A stretch of DNA of 64,000 nt from positions 24,828 through 88,827 of the forward strand of contig CADCXA010000020.1 in NCBI GenBank assembly GCA_902806565.1, read 5' to 3'. The first letter of the stretch is position 1; each line of letters opens with the position of its first letter. The translations under genes and the position numbers were made by a program. Origin of the DNA: Hypoxylon rubiginosum. Taxonomy: Eukaryota; Ascomycota; Sordariomycetes; Xylariales; Hypoxylaceae. Below the pieces are notes generated by a model, which worked only from the letters and a program-made list of their open reading frames with translations, ran no database searches and was not told where the DNA came from. Positions 34,198 to 43,178 of this stretch are shown here, one piece after another.

Positions 34198-34210
34198 TAA
34201 GGATGCCCTC
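34198..34210 (+). promoter_or_regulatory. Cluster motif TAAGGATGCCCTC, copy 3
   Basis: Third exact copy of the 13-mer, 988 bp before the PKS ATG. Like copy 2 it is preceded by CG (CGTAAGG...). Confidence 0.6.
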
Positions 34211-34975
34211 ACCGACACCTTAACTTCTTCATCAGAGCATTTGACGTTGTACAGACTTGTTCAATTAGGACTATTGATTCAATCCAGTGCGACGAGGATG
34301 CAGGGGGTCCGATAAGTATCAGAATATGCACCCGGCGCTTTTCGTTTTTCCGTTATATCCATGATAAGATGCCATTGCTAAACGAGACATCGAGGAATGC
34401 TTACTAGCGAGGTAGCATTCTCTTATTCTCACAACCTGGAGGAGAGCATGGGAATAGGCTTGAACTAGTTTCAACTGCACATGTCATCGCCGATCTGTGC
34501 TACGTTGGTACCTTTTTCACGAGTTCTTCAACTACCTAGATACATACCTCCTACCTAGCGCGAACTCATGGGAGGAAATAGGCGGTGTACCTACCTTTTT
34601 AACTTGATGATGTGAGATCTTTTCTAAAGGCTAGGGAGGTACAGATCAGCACTCTTCCAGCTAGCTCCCAAACTTCGAATCCTAAATATCTGTTTTCATA
34701 ACTACATGGCATCTGTTATGATAGTAATCTCAACACATACACACGTTCCAACCAATATCCTATGATAGAACATTTACCTCATCTTCGTTTCTTTTTAGAG
34801 ATGTAGGAACCTCTAGGTAGGTTAGAAAAGAGGGGAAAGGGGCCGAATCCATTAGATAAATCTACCTAGGCACAATAGAAAGGGGACAAGACGGGAAAGG
34901 GAAATTTAAAAAATGAAATTAGATAATAACTGCCTCCGGCTAGGCATGAACCGACGTATCTTGGTATAAAAACTT

Positions 34976-35072
34976 TGCATCCACCGGGATTTGCACCCGG
35001 GTCTTTCCTTACCACTTGACCATCTGTAGGTACGATGGGAGAGGAATAAGCTAACTACTGCTCCATGGATGC
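34976..35072 (-). tRNA. tRNA-Gly(CCC) with a 25-nt intron
   Basis: All arms can be drawn on the minus strand. The acceptor GCATCCA (35066-35072) pairs with TGGATGC (34977-34983), 7 of 7. The D stem GAGC/GCTT has one G-T pair. The anticodon stem TTCCT/AGGAA pairs 5 of 5, and the T stem CCGGG/CCCGG pairs 5 of 5. The discriminator is A, and a run of five T follows, as for RNA polymerase III. The anticodon at 35037-35039 reads CCC. An intron at 35011-35035 sits one base 3' of the anticodon, the usual place, and its GATGG can pair with CCATC spanning the anticodon. The mature length is 72. The T loop TGCAAAT lacks the usual TTC, so it might be a diverged copy. Confidence 0.75.
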
Positions 35073-35506
35073 CTTGGTATCTGTAATCCTTGAACTCTAT
35101 AGTAGTTATGACCTCTATTAGGTGTTATAACCTTTGCTTGCCCTAGTCAGCTATGTTCAAAGAGAGCCAGGGGAGCGACAAATGAGCTAGCATAAGCTTG
35201 AGAAAGCTCATTGTTAACAGTGAAAATACTCTACTTAAATGATTGCATTCGAGCATACTCTAGCTGCGCATTCCTTCAGTTGCATCAAAGGCAACCTGGA
35301 CATATCATATATTTGAGGTAAGGATATCGCATCACTGCCGAATAAAGGGGGAGATTTAGAAAAGGTATTATCTAATCAAAAAAGGCCTATATAGGACTTT
35401 ATAACAGGACAAGAGATACAATAAGGAAAATCTACACGCAATAATCCAAGATATTAACTTCCACCAACATTTTGACATTTACCCGCTCGACATAGCATTC
35501 GACGTT
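35073..35506. other. Intergenic region right of the tRNA
   Basis: AT-rich, with no gene seen. It includes the 3' side of the convergent-reading short-chain dehydrogenase and the upstream side of the tRNA. Confidence 0.6.
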
Positions 35507-36635
35507 TCAAATGTGTAAGTTGACCTGGGCGTCAGTCCAAGTCCAAAACTCCCGCGCCACCCCGGTACCGCCTTCAGACTTGGTCTTGGATGCCTTGACC
35601 ATCGCCTTTGAAATGTTCCAAAATCTTCCCCATGGAGCGACTGGGTTCACCGTTAGTTAACCTTGCTTCGCGACAACATTGCCAAGAGTCGGGTAAGGGG
35701 TAGGGTCAAGTACTTACTAAACTCGCCAGACTTCTCGATGGTAACCTGGGGAGAGCAGCCGGCGAACAGCATGGTGTAGGTGCCGTAGATCGGGGGGAAG
35801 AGGAAGGTCTTGCGGAGGAACCAGATCATGAAGGGGCCCATGCCGCGCCAGAAGTCGGAGTCGAGGTTGCCCGGGTTGAGCGAGACGGAGACGACGCCGT
35901 CGGCCCGGTGGCGGGCGGCGAACTCGGTCGCGTGCAGGTAGTTTCCCAGCTTGCTGGTGAAGTACTGCTCGACGGAGCTCTTGCTGACCATGTCGGGCAG
36001 CTTCTCGACGAACCCTTTCGGCGTCGTGCCCTCGGCGGCTGAAGAAGACACCCAGACGACGCGGACGGAGCCGGCGGGCGCTGTCTTGGCCGTCGACACG
36101 AGGAGCGGCGCCAGGTACTTGGTGAAGGCGAACGGGCCGATGCAGTTGACGCCCAGCTGCAGCTCGTAGCCCTGCTTCGTCGTGCTACCCTTGTCCGGGT
36201 ACCCGACGCCGGCGTTGTTGAAGAGGAGGTGCAGCTTGGCCTCGCGGCGGAGGAACTCGTCGGCCGACGTCCGGACGGTCGGGAGGTCGGCGAGGTCGAG
36301 CCGGATGTAGACCAGGTCGCCGGCCGACTTGGGGACGGCGGCCCGGATCTCGTCCATGGCCTGGCGCGTCTTCTCCTCGGACCGCGCCATCATGTACACC
36401 TTGGCGTTCTTGGAGTAGAGGATCTGGGCCGCGAGCTTGCCGATGCCGCTGTTGGACCCGGTTACGATGACGACCTGGTACGATGTTTAGTAAAATGGGA
36501 ACGCTTATTTGGTTATGGTATGGGTCTAGCCATGGAAGATTTGGGCGGACTCACCTTGTCTGTCAAGTCTGGCATGTCGTTTTCGGTGAAGGTCGGCTTT
36601 CCGGGGAAGGCCTGTCTAAAGAAGCTGATAGCCAT
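35507..36635 (-). CDS. Short-chain dehydrogenase/reductase
   Basis: A 323-residue NAD(P)-dependent SDR in three exons (plus-strand coordinates): 36555-36635, 35718-36474 and 35507-35640. Introns are 80 and 77 bp. The cofactor motif TGSNSGIG is at 32-39, right after the first splice junction. NNAG is at 113-116, the serine cluster VSSSAAE at about 170, and the catalytic Y198/K202 in EQYFTSK. The form resembles retinol-dehydrogenase and WW-oxidoreductase-like SDRs of fungi, with a hydrophobic segment (PFMIWFLRKTFLFPPIYG) that may touch a membrane. It is a likely ketone reductase or alcohol oxidase for the cluster product. It is divergent from regulator 2, with four CCGCGG-like sites between them. 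Confidence 0.88.
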
Positions 36636-37148
36636 TCTGATGTAGTAGTTTGGTTTCTGGTGCTATTTGTTGGTAGAATCAACTGTATGTACAGTGTTGA
36701 CTGCGATAATGTATATGAGGTATCTGGGTAGCTAGATGAGTTCGCTTTGTGTTTGATTGTGTTGATGGTGTACATATCAAGAGACTCCAACAGTCTACCA
36801 AGGACGACCGGCATATATATACGCTGTATGCCATTGTGTTATTGTTACAATCTAGAAAGTAGAATAGGAGTCTTGCGAAAATTCCGCGGGTTTCCCCTAT
36901 CCAATTTACAGTGGGTTGGGAGGTTAGTATGGGGTCGTACTAAATCCGCGGGTTCTGAATCAAACCCGCTGGAGTTATTTAAATCCGTGGCATTTTATTT
37001 GTGAAATCCGCGGTTTTGGAACTTCAGCTGCGCCGTATTCGATGACGCGAACGCCAATTACCGGGGACTTCCAGCTGAGGCGCTATCGAAACCCGATCTA
37101 CGTCAAATTACCAGTAGATACTATCGGGATCCCTGAGCGGCTTTGGAG
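36636..37148. promoter_or_regulatory. Divergent promoter of SDR and regulator 2
   Basis: 513-bp gap between two divergent genes. Its right half is crowded with CCGCGG-type sites, listed separately. No gene is seen inside it. Confidence 0.55.
36881..37013. promoter_or_regulatory. Four AAATCCGCGG-like sites
   Basis: CCGCGG lies at 36884-36889, 36946-36951 and 37008-37013, and CCGTGG at 36985-36990. Three are preceded by AAAT and one by AATT, giving a common AAWTCCGCGG. CCG/CGG inverted half-sites with no spacer are the type of site bound by Zn2Cys6 dimers. With a Zn2Cys6 gene starting 136 bp to the right, autoregulation and SDR control are likely but inferred. Confidence 0.55.
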
Positions 37149-39212
37149 ATGGCACCGGATTCGGCGTGCAGTCCAGCACCATATGGCCGTGCCTGTGCGG
37201 GCTGTTCTCGTGCCAAGTGCAAATGTTTCTACCGGTCTGACGGTTCGGCCTGTGAGCGCTGTCATCGCCTTGGGAAGGCTTGCGAGCCAGCGTTAGCTGT
37301 TCGTAAGCGTAAGGCCGGGACGCCACCGCCTACTGCACAACCTCCAGCTCCCTCTTCCGCTCCACCCTTGGCTTCGCGGCTTGAGGAGAAGCTGGATGAT
37401 CTAGTGACCATCCTCCGTTCCCAAGCCGTTGAAAGGCAGACTCCAGATCAAACCAAACGATACACACCACAATCGGCCAGATATGGTGATTCTACCTCCC
37501 CGACGCCAGCACAGCAGAACCCAGACGTCATGATAGACACCACCGCAAGCGTCATTCATCTCTTACGCCCAGCCAGCCCTAAAGCGTCATATTCACCCAT
37601 CCTCGAAGACGTGTCCGTTCACGATGTGCCGGACAGAGTGGCGGAAGAGCAATTGGATATCTTCCGCCGCGCTTTTGTGCCTCTGTTTCCATTTGTCCAC
37701 ATTCCCGCCACGATGAGCGCATATGAACTCCGTCGCCAGAAGCCTTTCCTCTGGCTTGTCGCGATGTCGTTAACGACTCGATTAACCTCCCAACAGTTTG
37801 CGATGGAGGAAACCATCTGGGATATCATATCACACAGAATAGTATCGCACCATCTAATGGATCTCGACCTTCTCCTTGGCGTCATTTGTTTTGCTGCTTG
37901 GTCTGTTTCCCAACGACTAATGTGCAATAAGTCGGGTTAACTGATTTTAAGGACAGGTCTCATTATTTCAAAAAGGAGAAGCCTTTCATGTGCATGCTCG
38001 CCCAATTGGCTATATCTCTTGCTTTCGAAATGGGTATTCATCAGGATGGGCCTACGAACCCGCCACGGCGTAGTCGACTACTAGCCCAACCCGCGGCACA
38101 GCGTTCTCGGACTATGGAAGAACGCCGAACTATCATCGCCTTATTTCACCTTACATCTTCGTAAGTACTCCCTCTTCTAGCACGATAGCAAATGTCCCTT
38201 AAATGGTGTTCTACTAACTCCAGATATTTAGCACGTGGTCGGCATATAGAAAAACAGAGCCCCTGCGTTGGACGCCGTACATGGACGACTGCCTCCGTCT
38301 TCTCAGTGAAGGGAGAGAAACGCCACTGGATATCGTCCTATCTACGCAGGTTAAATGTCAAATTATTACATATCAGCTCACTCGACCCTCCGCAAATGGT
38401 CTAGCAGGAGGTGAAAGTTCGAAAGCACCATCAACGATGTTAACTGCTGCTCTTTTGAGGCAACTCGGTGATGTCCGGCAGGGCTTGCCAGCTCAGCTCG
38501 TATCAGATAGTCAGGACCCCAACCCACTGATAGCCAAGCAAAATCTGACTTATTTCCAGGGCATACGCAATTCTATCTGTACTATACCGAAATTAAGATT
38601 AAAGAATCTCTATTCGGTAAACCAAAGACACCAGACCAGACCGGCCTGTCTAACTTCCACCGGCTGCAAGACCTAGATGGAGCCCTTAGCGCCATCGAGT
38701 GCTGGCTAGAGCTATTTTTCGGGTGGCCGGTCCACGACTGTATCGGCGTCGACGTCGACGTCTTTTCGCAGTTTTCGCAGTGTCTGGTCGTGCTGTTCAA
38801 GCTCGCGACCCTCGACGAGCCGGGATGGGATCTCGAGGAGGTGAGGCGACGGGCCGACGTGTTCGCTATCTTGGACCGCTTTTACGAATTCACCGAAGGC
38901 GTCCCGGCGGCGCTGGGCATCGTGGACGCGGAAGGTCCGCGGAAGGGGCTTTTCTTCAAGGTGAAGGATGTCATCCGGGCCATCAAGGCCCTGTTCCTAG
39001 CCGAGCTGCCGCCGAACGCGCCGCAAGGTGCTGCTGCGGCTTTTCCGACTCCGGATAGTGGAGCCGACGGTAGCGAGATGAACGGCGCCCCTGAATTCGC
39101 GCTGGATCCCTCGCTCATGGACGACGCTCTCTTGAACATGATGTATGATGACATTCAGATACCCACGTGGGATTTTAGGTCGGATAGTTCTTATATGCCC
39201 TTTACTATGTAG
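37149..39212 (+). CDS. Zn(II)2Cys6 transcription factor 2
   Basis: A 628-residue regulator in four exons: 37149-37900, 37957-38160, 38232-38509 and 38560-39212. Introns are 56, 71 and 50 bp. The third uses a weaker GTCAGG donor, chosen because it is the join that restores HTQFYLYYTEIKIKE in frame. The zinc cluster sits at the very N-terminus with ligands C16, C19, C26, C35, C38 and C45. A basic stretch (VRKRKAG), a Pro-rich linker and a short coiled-coil-like LEEKLDDLVTIL follow. The rest fits the fungal-specific transcription factor domain. It is a strong candidate for the pathway regulator. The ATG at 37149 is the first in frame and sits just before the zinc cluster. Confidence 0.88.
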
Positions 39213-40388
39213 ATGCCTTACCAACGCATACGTCGGACGTCCAATCATACTGATTCGTCTGCCGTATGAAATCTAGGGGGGTTAGGTACAAGTATTGTTT
39301 TATTGTTTTACTTACAAAGTTTCCACCCATTTTCATCTTCCCGCCATTTCCATCGTTACCATCATGGACTATTCCAAGCCCGATGTGCTTCATCCCATCC
39401 TTGGTCTCCAAACTATAGCCTACCGAGGGGAGTTAAATGGACAACTTACCGCCCCCGAGAGGTCCAGCTTGCTTTGCCACACCTACGCACAGTCGCATCA
39501 GCGCGCTAAGCAACGACACGTCGTTGGAAGCGCTTGTGAATCCACCATAGCGAGCTGCCGGGCGCGCGGAAAGGGACGCGGCGAAGCATTGCGGTCGGAG
39601 AGGGCGGCTAGGCGGCTAGGAGGTTTGGTGGCCATCCGTCCATTCATGGCACTAGGTGGCGGAATGTGGCTTACCAGAACTTAGGTACAAGGTAGGTACC
39701 TAACGACAGCTATTGGATAATATGGCTCACCGTTTGACAAAAGGCAGCCGGGCGGTGCCTCAAGTTAATCAACCATGCTGTAAAACCTAGCACCAGTCTC
39801 TCAACCTGCCGGGGACCTATCTTCAGCCATTTACTTATTGTTACTATTAATGTCGTGGCCCCAAGCCGCCTGCGTGGACTTCCAAATATATTCCTGGCTT
39901 GACTTTCGGCGCTTAGCAGCTCCCTGAGACACATTCGAATTCCTTTAGGGGGTATTTACCCATCCGGCCCCCTCCACCTTATAGGTACATATTCGACTCC
40001 TAAATAGCCCAATTGGTCTAGAAATGCCAAGACAGGTGTAGTGCGAGATAATAAACTTGTTACTACGAATATAAAAATAATGACTTCTACGTAGGTAACT
40101 ACCTCCTATCTAGGTAGAAAGAGATATTAAAAGAGCCTTGGGGGTATTTGTGACCGCACTAGTTAACAGGTTTTCGAAACATGGCGTCGCCGTACTAGGC
40201 TTACTTAACTCCCTAAACAAGGCTGATTACCTCGAGATATTATAATATCGTCACATTTCCCAGCACTTGGTGTTTGTTCCAAATACAAATTCGATAATAT
40301 TTCGAGTTTACTCTGGTACTTCTTTCCTAATCCCAATGTTAGCCCTATTGTCCATCAACTCAGAGACACTTCGCAAACTCCTATAACT
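39213..40388. other. Intergenic region right of regulator 2
   Basis: No supported gene. Small open frames at 39295-39684 overlap each other and lack family content. It probably marks the right edge of the biosynthetic cluster. Confidence 0.55.
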
Positions 40389-42230
40389 ATGAGTGTTCGT
40401 CGCAGGGATGTTGCTGAAGATATAGCAGTTATATCATTGCTCATATTCGTAATCAGCCTCATCATCTGGGTCCATTATGCCTCGCCTTTCCTCACCGTAG
40501 GAACCCCGTCGAACACCGAGTCCCGGATCTTGACGGTGGGCGTTACCATCGGCGCTACCATAACCACTGCATTTATCGGCTCTCAGATACAATCCGGACT
40601 GATCCGAGGTCTCGAGAATCGTCTAAGGAAGATCGGCAATGAACCGTATATGATCCGGGATCCTGCCAACAAAACAGATGATGATGATCGGCACATAATC
40701 ATGAAGAGCGCTGAGAAAGACTGGCGAAGTATATTAAATATCGACGGTTTCTGGGAAAAGATCATCAACTATCGGATTTCGATAATATTCCCCCTATGCA
40801 GCTTGATCACTACGTCTATTGTCACATCACTCACTCCCACGTTGTCCACAATGATTGTACCTTATGATGTGGTCATCCCAGATGCAAGCTTCGGTTACTA
40901 CTCCGGCGAGCTTAATCGATCATGCTTTGGATTATGTGAAGCTCCATGCAATGAAAGCTTCCGTTCAACTTATTACTGGGCGCTCAACAACGGTAGCTTC
41001 TTCTACGCTGCAAAGGATGGGTCGTTATGCCCGCTAACGCTTATGATGCAAATGGCTCAAGGGATCAATACTGGTAACACCTCCGACAACGTATATTCCC
41101 AGGCCGGCGTTGCGGTAGAGCGCAACGCTACCGGGGCTCCAAATGTGCTTTTCTCGGGTTCGTCTTTTCGAAATATTTCATCTGCGTATGGCAACGCATT
41201 AATCAGCACAACTCAATGCGTACCCGTCATGACGAAAAATCCCGTGAGATGCGAGGTAGGGGGAAACGTGACCATAACGCTCCCCAATATTATAACGGCA
41301 GTTACCAACGACAGAACAGCCTTCGGCGAGCTTTGGCCTGGCAACAGAACGAATTCCGCCTCTGTGGAGAGAGATCTGTCTAAGGATAGTGCCATGGTCA
41401 GCGGGATGGCTATGGCCCCTTGGCCTGGTGCTGAGCATATAGGAAAAATTGAGCTTAATTTTGCGGCGGTGAATGATCCAGCCGGTCAAGTACCCTTCGC
41501 GTCTTACTTGGCCGGAGCGATCAACGATCCAGACGAACCAGAATACCGCACAGGCAGTTCGACATACTCAGTAACGTGCGTCGTTAATCCACACAGCGTC
41601 TTTGAATATCGCTCGGTCACATTGGATTTACGAGCCCAAGACAAGGCAAAGGATTCGAACCTAGCTCAATATATGTCGGCATCTCAGCCCTGCACGCCTG
41701 TGAACCCTACAATCAGCAATAAATTATTTGCAGCAGCGGGTACTTCGAGCCATCTATTGGTTTACGAGCATTCGATGCTAGATGGCTACATCCCCACACT
41801 CATAGGACTTTCTGGGTTTCATCGAGAGCCTCCATACGCATTTCCCGATAGCACGAATGCCTTCGAGGACGTCTTGGGCTTAGTATCTGGTCTAGCCATC
41901 TCAATGATCTCAATTTCTGGAGGCACAGTTTCCGCGTCGGCACTGGAAGGTCAAGGAGGCAACTCTACGGCACTTATCGAAGTAACAAGACTCGGATCAG
42001 ACAGTGGCGAAGCGCTCTGGTTGCTTATACCGCCTATTTGCAGCTTGGTGGTTCTTTTGACCCTTTCCTTCATGAGCTTCCGACGGAACTGGACGCCGGG
42101 AGGAAGAGACTTTCATGGCACAGCAGAGCAGAGGCCAGAACGATATGCAGCTGAGAGTCTATACCAAATCATTACCCTTGGTATTACTGCTGCGAAGATC
42201 TATCCGAAGATCGCAGAAGCCCATGCGTGA
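40389..42230 (+). CDS. Membrane protein of unknown function with glycosylated lumenal domain
   Basis: One uninterrupted frame of 613 residues starting at ATG 40389. I do not recognise a named family. Hydrophobic helices lie near residues 10-32, 48-67 and 129-150, with another at about 541-565 before a short basic tail. Between them is a roughly 390-residue domain with several Cys pairs (for example SCFGLCEAPC) and many N-x-S/T sites, as expected for an extracellular or vacuolar-lumen domain. Fungal genomes have many lineage-specific membrane proteins of this plan. It lacks introns, unlike nearly all genes to the left. Nothing ties it to the PKS pathway except position. Confidence 0.75.
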   Translation: MSVRRRDVAEDIAVISLLIFVISLIIWVHYASPFLTVGTPSNTESRILTVGVTIGATITTAFIGSQIQSGLIRGLENRLRKIGNEPYMIRDPANKTDDDDRHIIMKSAEKDWRSILNIDGFWEKIINYRISIIFPLCSLITTSIVTSLTPTLSTMIVPYDVVIPDASFGYYSGELNRSCFGLCEAPCNESFRSTYYWALNNGSFFYAAKDGSLCPLTLMMQMAQGINTGNTSDNVYSQAGVAVERNATGAPNVLFSGSSFRNISSAYGNALISTTQCVPVMTKNPVRCEVGGNVTITLPNIITAVTNDRTAFGELWPGNRTNSASVERDLSKDSAMVSGMAMAPWPGAEHIGKIELNFAAVNDPAGQVPFASYLAGAINDPDEPEYRTGSSTYSVTCVVNPHSVFEYRSVTLDLRAQDKAKDSNLAQYMSASQPCTPVNPTISNKLFAAAGTSSHLLVYEHSMLDGYIPTLIGLSGFHREPPYAFPDSTNAFEDVLGLVSGLAISMISISGGTVSASALEGQGGNSTALIEVTRLGSDSGEALWLLIPPICSLVVLLTLSFMSFRRNWTPGGRDFHGTAEQRPERYAAESLYQIITLGITAAKIYPKIAEAHA

Positions 42231-43178
42231 AGTGGAAGGGCAATCTTGGAAACTGATCGAGGCGGTTTCGAAGCTCGAGACTACACCTGTATTTCTAAAT
42301 TTTATTTTTCCAGTTAAAGTTGACACGAGAAACCTGATTGTATTCTTAGTGTTCTACTTAACTTTTTGGAGTTTGTTCTGAGTAGCGGAGATGTGGCAGT
42401 CTCTTGTAGAGAGGATTCAGCAGAACGAAGAGCTGTTGCTTTAACAGCCTCGATATTACAGAAGTTATTCTAAGTTTATATAGATTATAATCTTAAGGAC
42501 CTTTTTTGGAAGCGGTCGACTGTGTCGTGTTACACTCACTTGATTTGCAATGTGTGCCCTATAGTGTAACCCGAGATAGAAAAAAAAGGGGTAGTTAACT
42601 TGGAGAAGTGAGCGATCTCAAAACGAGGGCGCTAATGGCCTTACATACTTTACTTAGGAGTTAGGTAGTATCAAAATATATATGACTTATGGATCCTTCA
42701 CGGGTCGGGTAACATTTACGCAGTTTATAATTTCCCCTATTTATCAAGTCGTAGCCGTTGACTCATTCCCACAAGAGCGAGATAGAAGTGCAAGCTCTCC
42801 CTGAAAATTGGAATATATACCACGTCCCGATAATGGTGAATTTCGTTGACGCTCCCCCGCCTATGAAAAGCTCTGACGTGTAAAATGGCGAGTTGCCCCG
42901 GAGGAGAGTTGTTGCTAAGGTCTCATCTACTTTAAATCACCCGCAAATCCAAAGTTTTTCAAACCTACAAAGAGTCGTGAAACGCGTCAACCTTTTCTAG
43001 GTGGATATATATCTAGCCCAGCAGCAACCCAATTTCGATTCAACGTTTGGTCCCCCTCTCACCTCTTCTTTTACAACCGGCGCCATTCAAAATTGTAAAC
43101 CGTCCTCATAATCCAACCCCATTAAAGAGTAACCATTTTCTCAGACAACTGGACGCGGTCGAATCGAAACTCCTCGTC
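42231..43178. other. Intergenic region before the TPR gene
   Basis: No gene is seen. The TPR frame stays open back to 43047 without an ATG, so a longer 5' end through an unseen exon is possible. Confidence 0.5.

Larger units (their letters stand above)
33211..34975. promoter_or_regulatory. PKS upstream region
   Basis: No gene is supported; a 131-codon frame at 33585-33980 has no family content. The region holds the third 13-bp motif (34198-34210), a TATA-like ATTTAAATTAT at 33278-33288 (about 70 bp before the PKS ATG) and a 10-bp palindrome ATCGTACGAT at 33261-33270. Confidence 0.5.

Noticed and set aside
43047..43178. Extension of the TPR protein upstream of ATG 43179
   Set aside because: The frame opens with TTG and has no ATG, so I use the first ATG.
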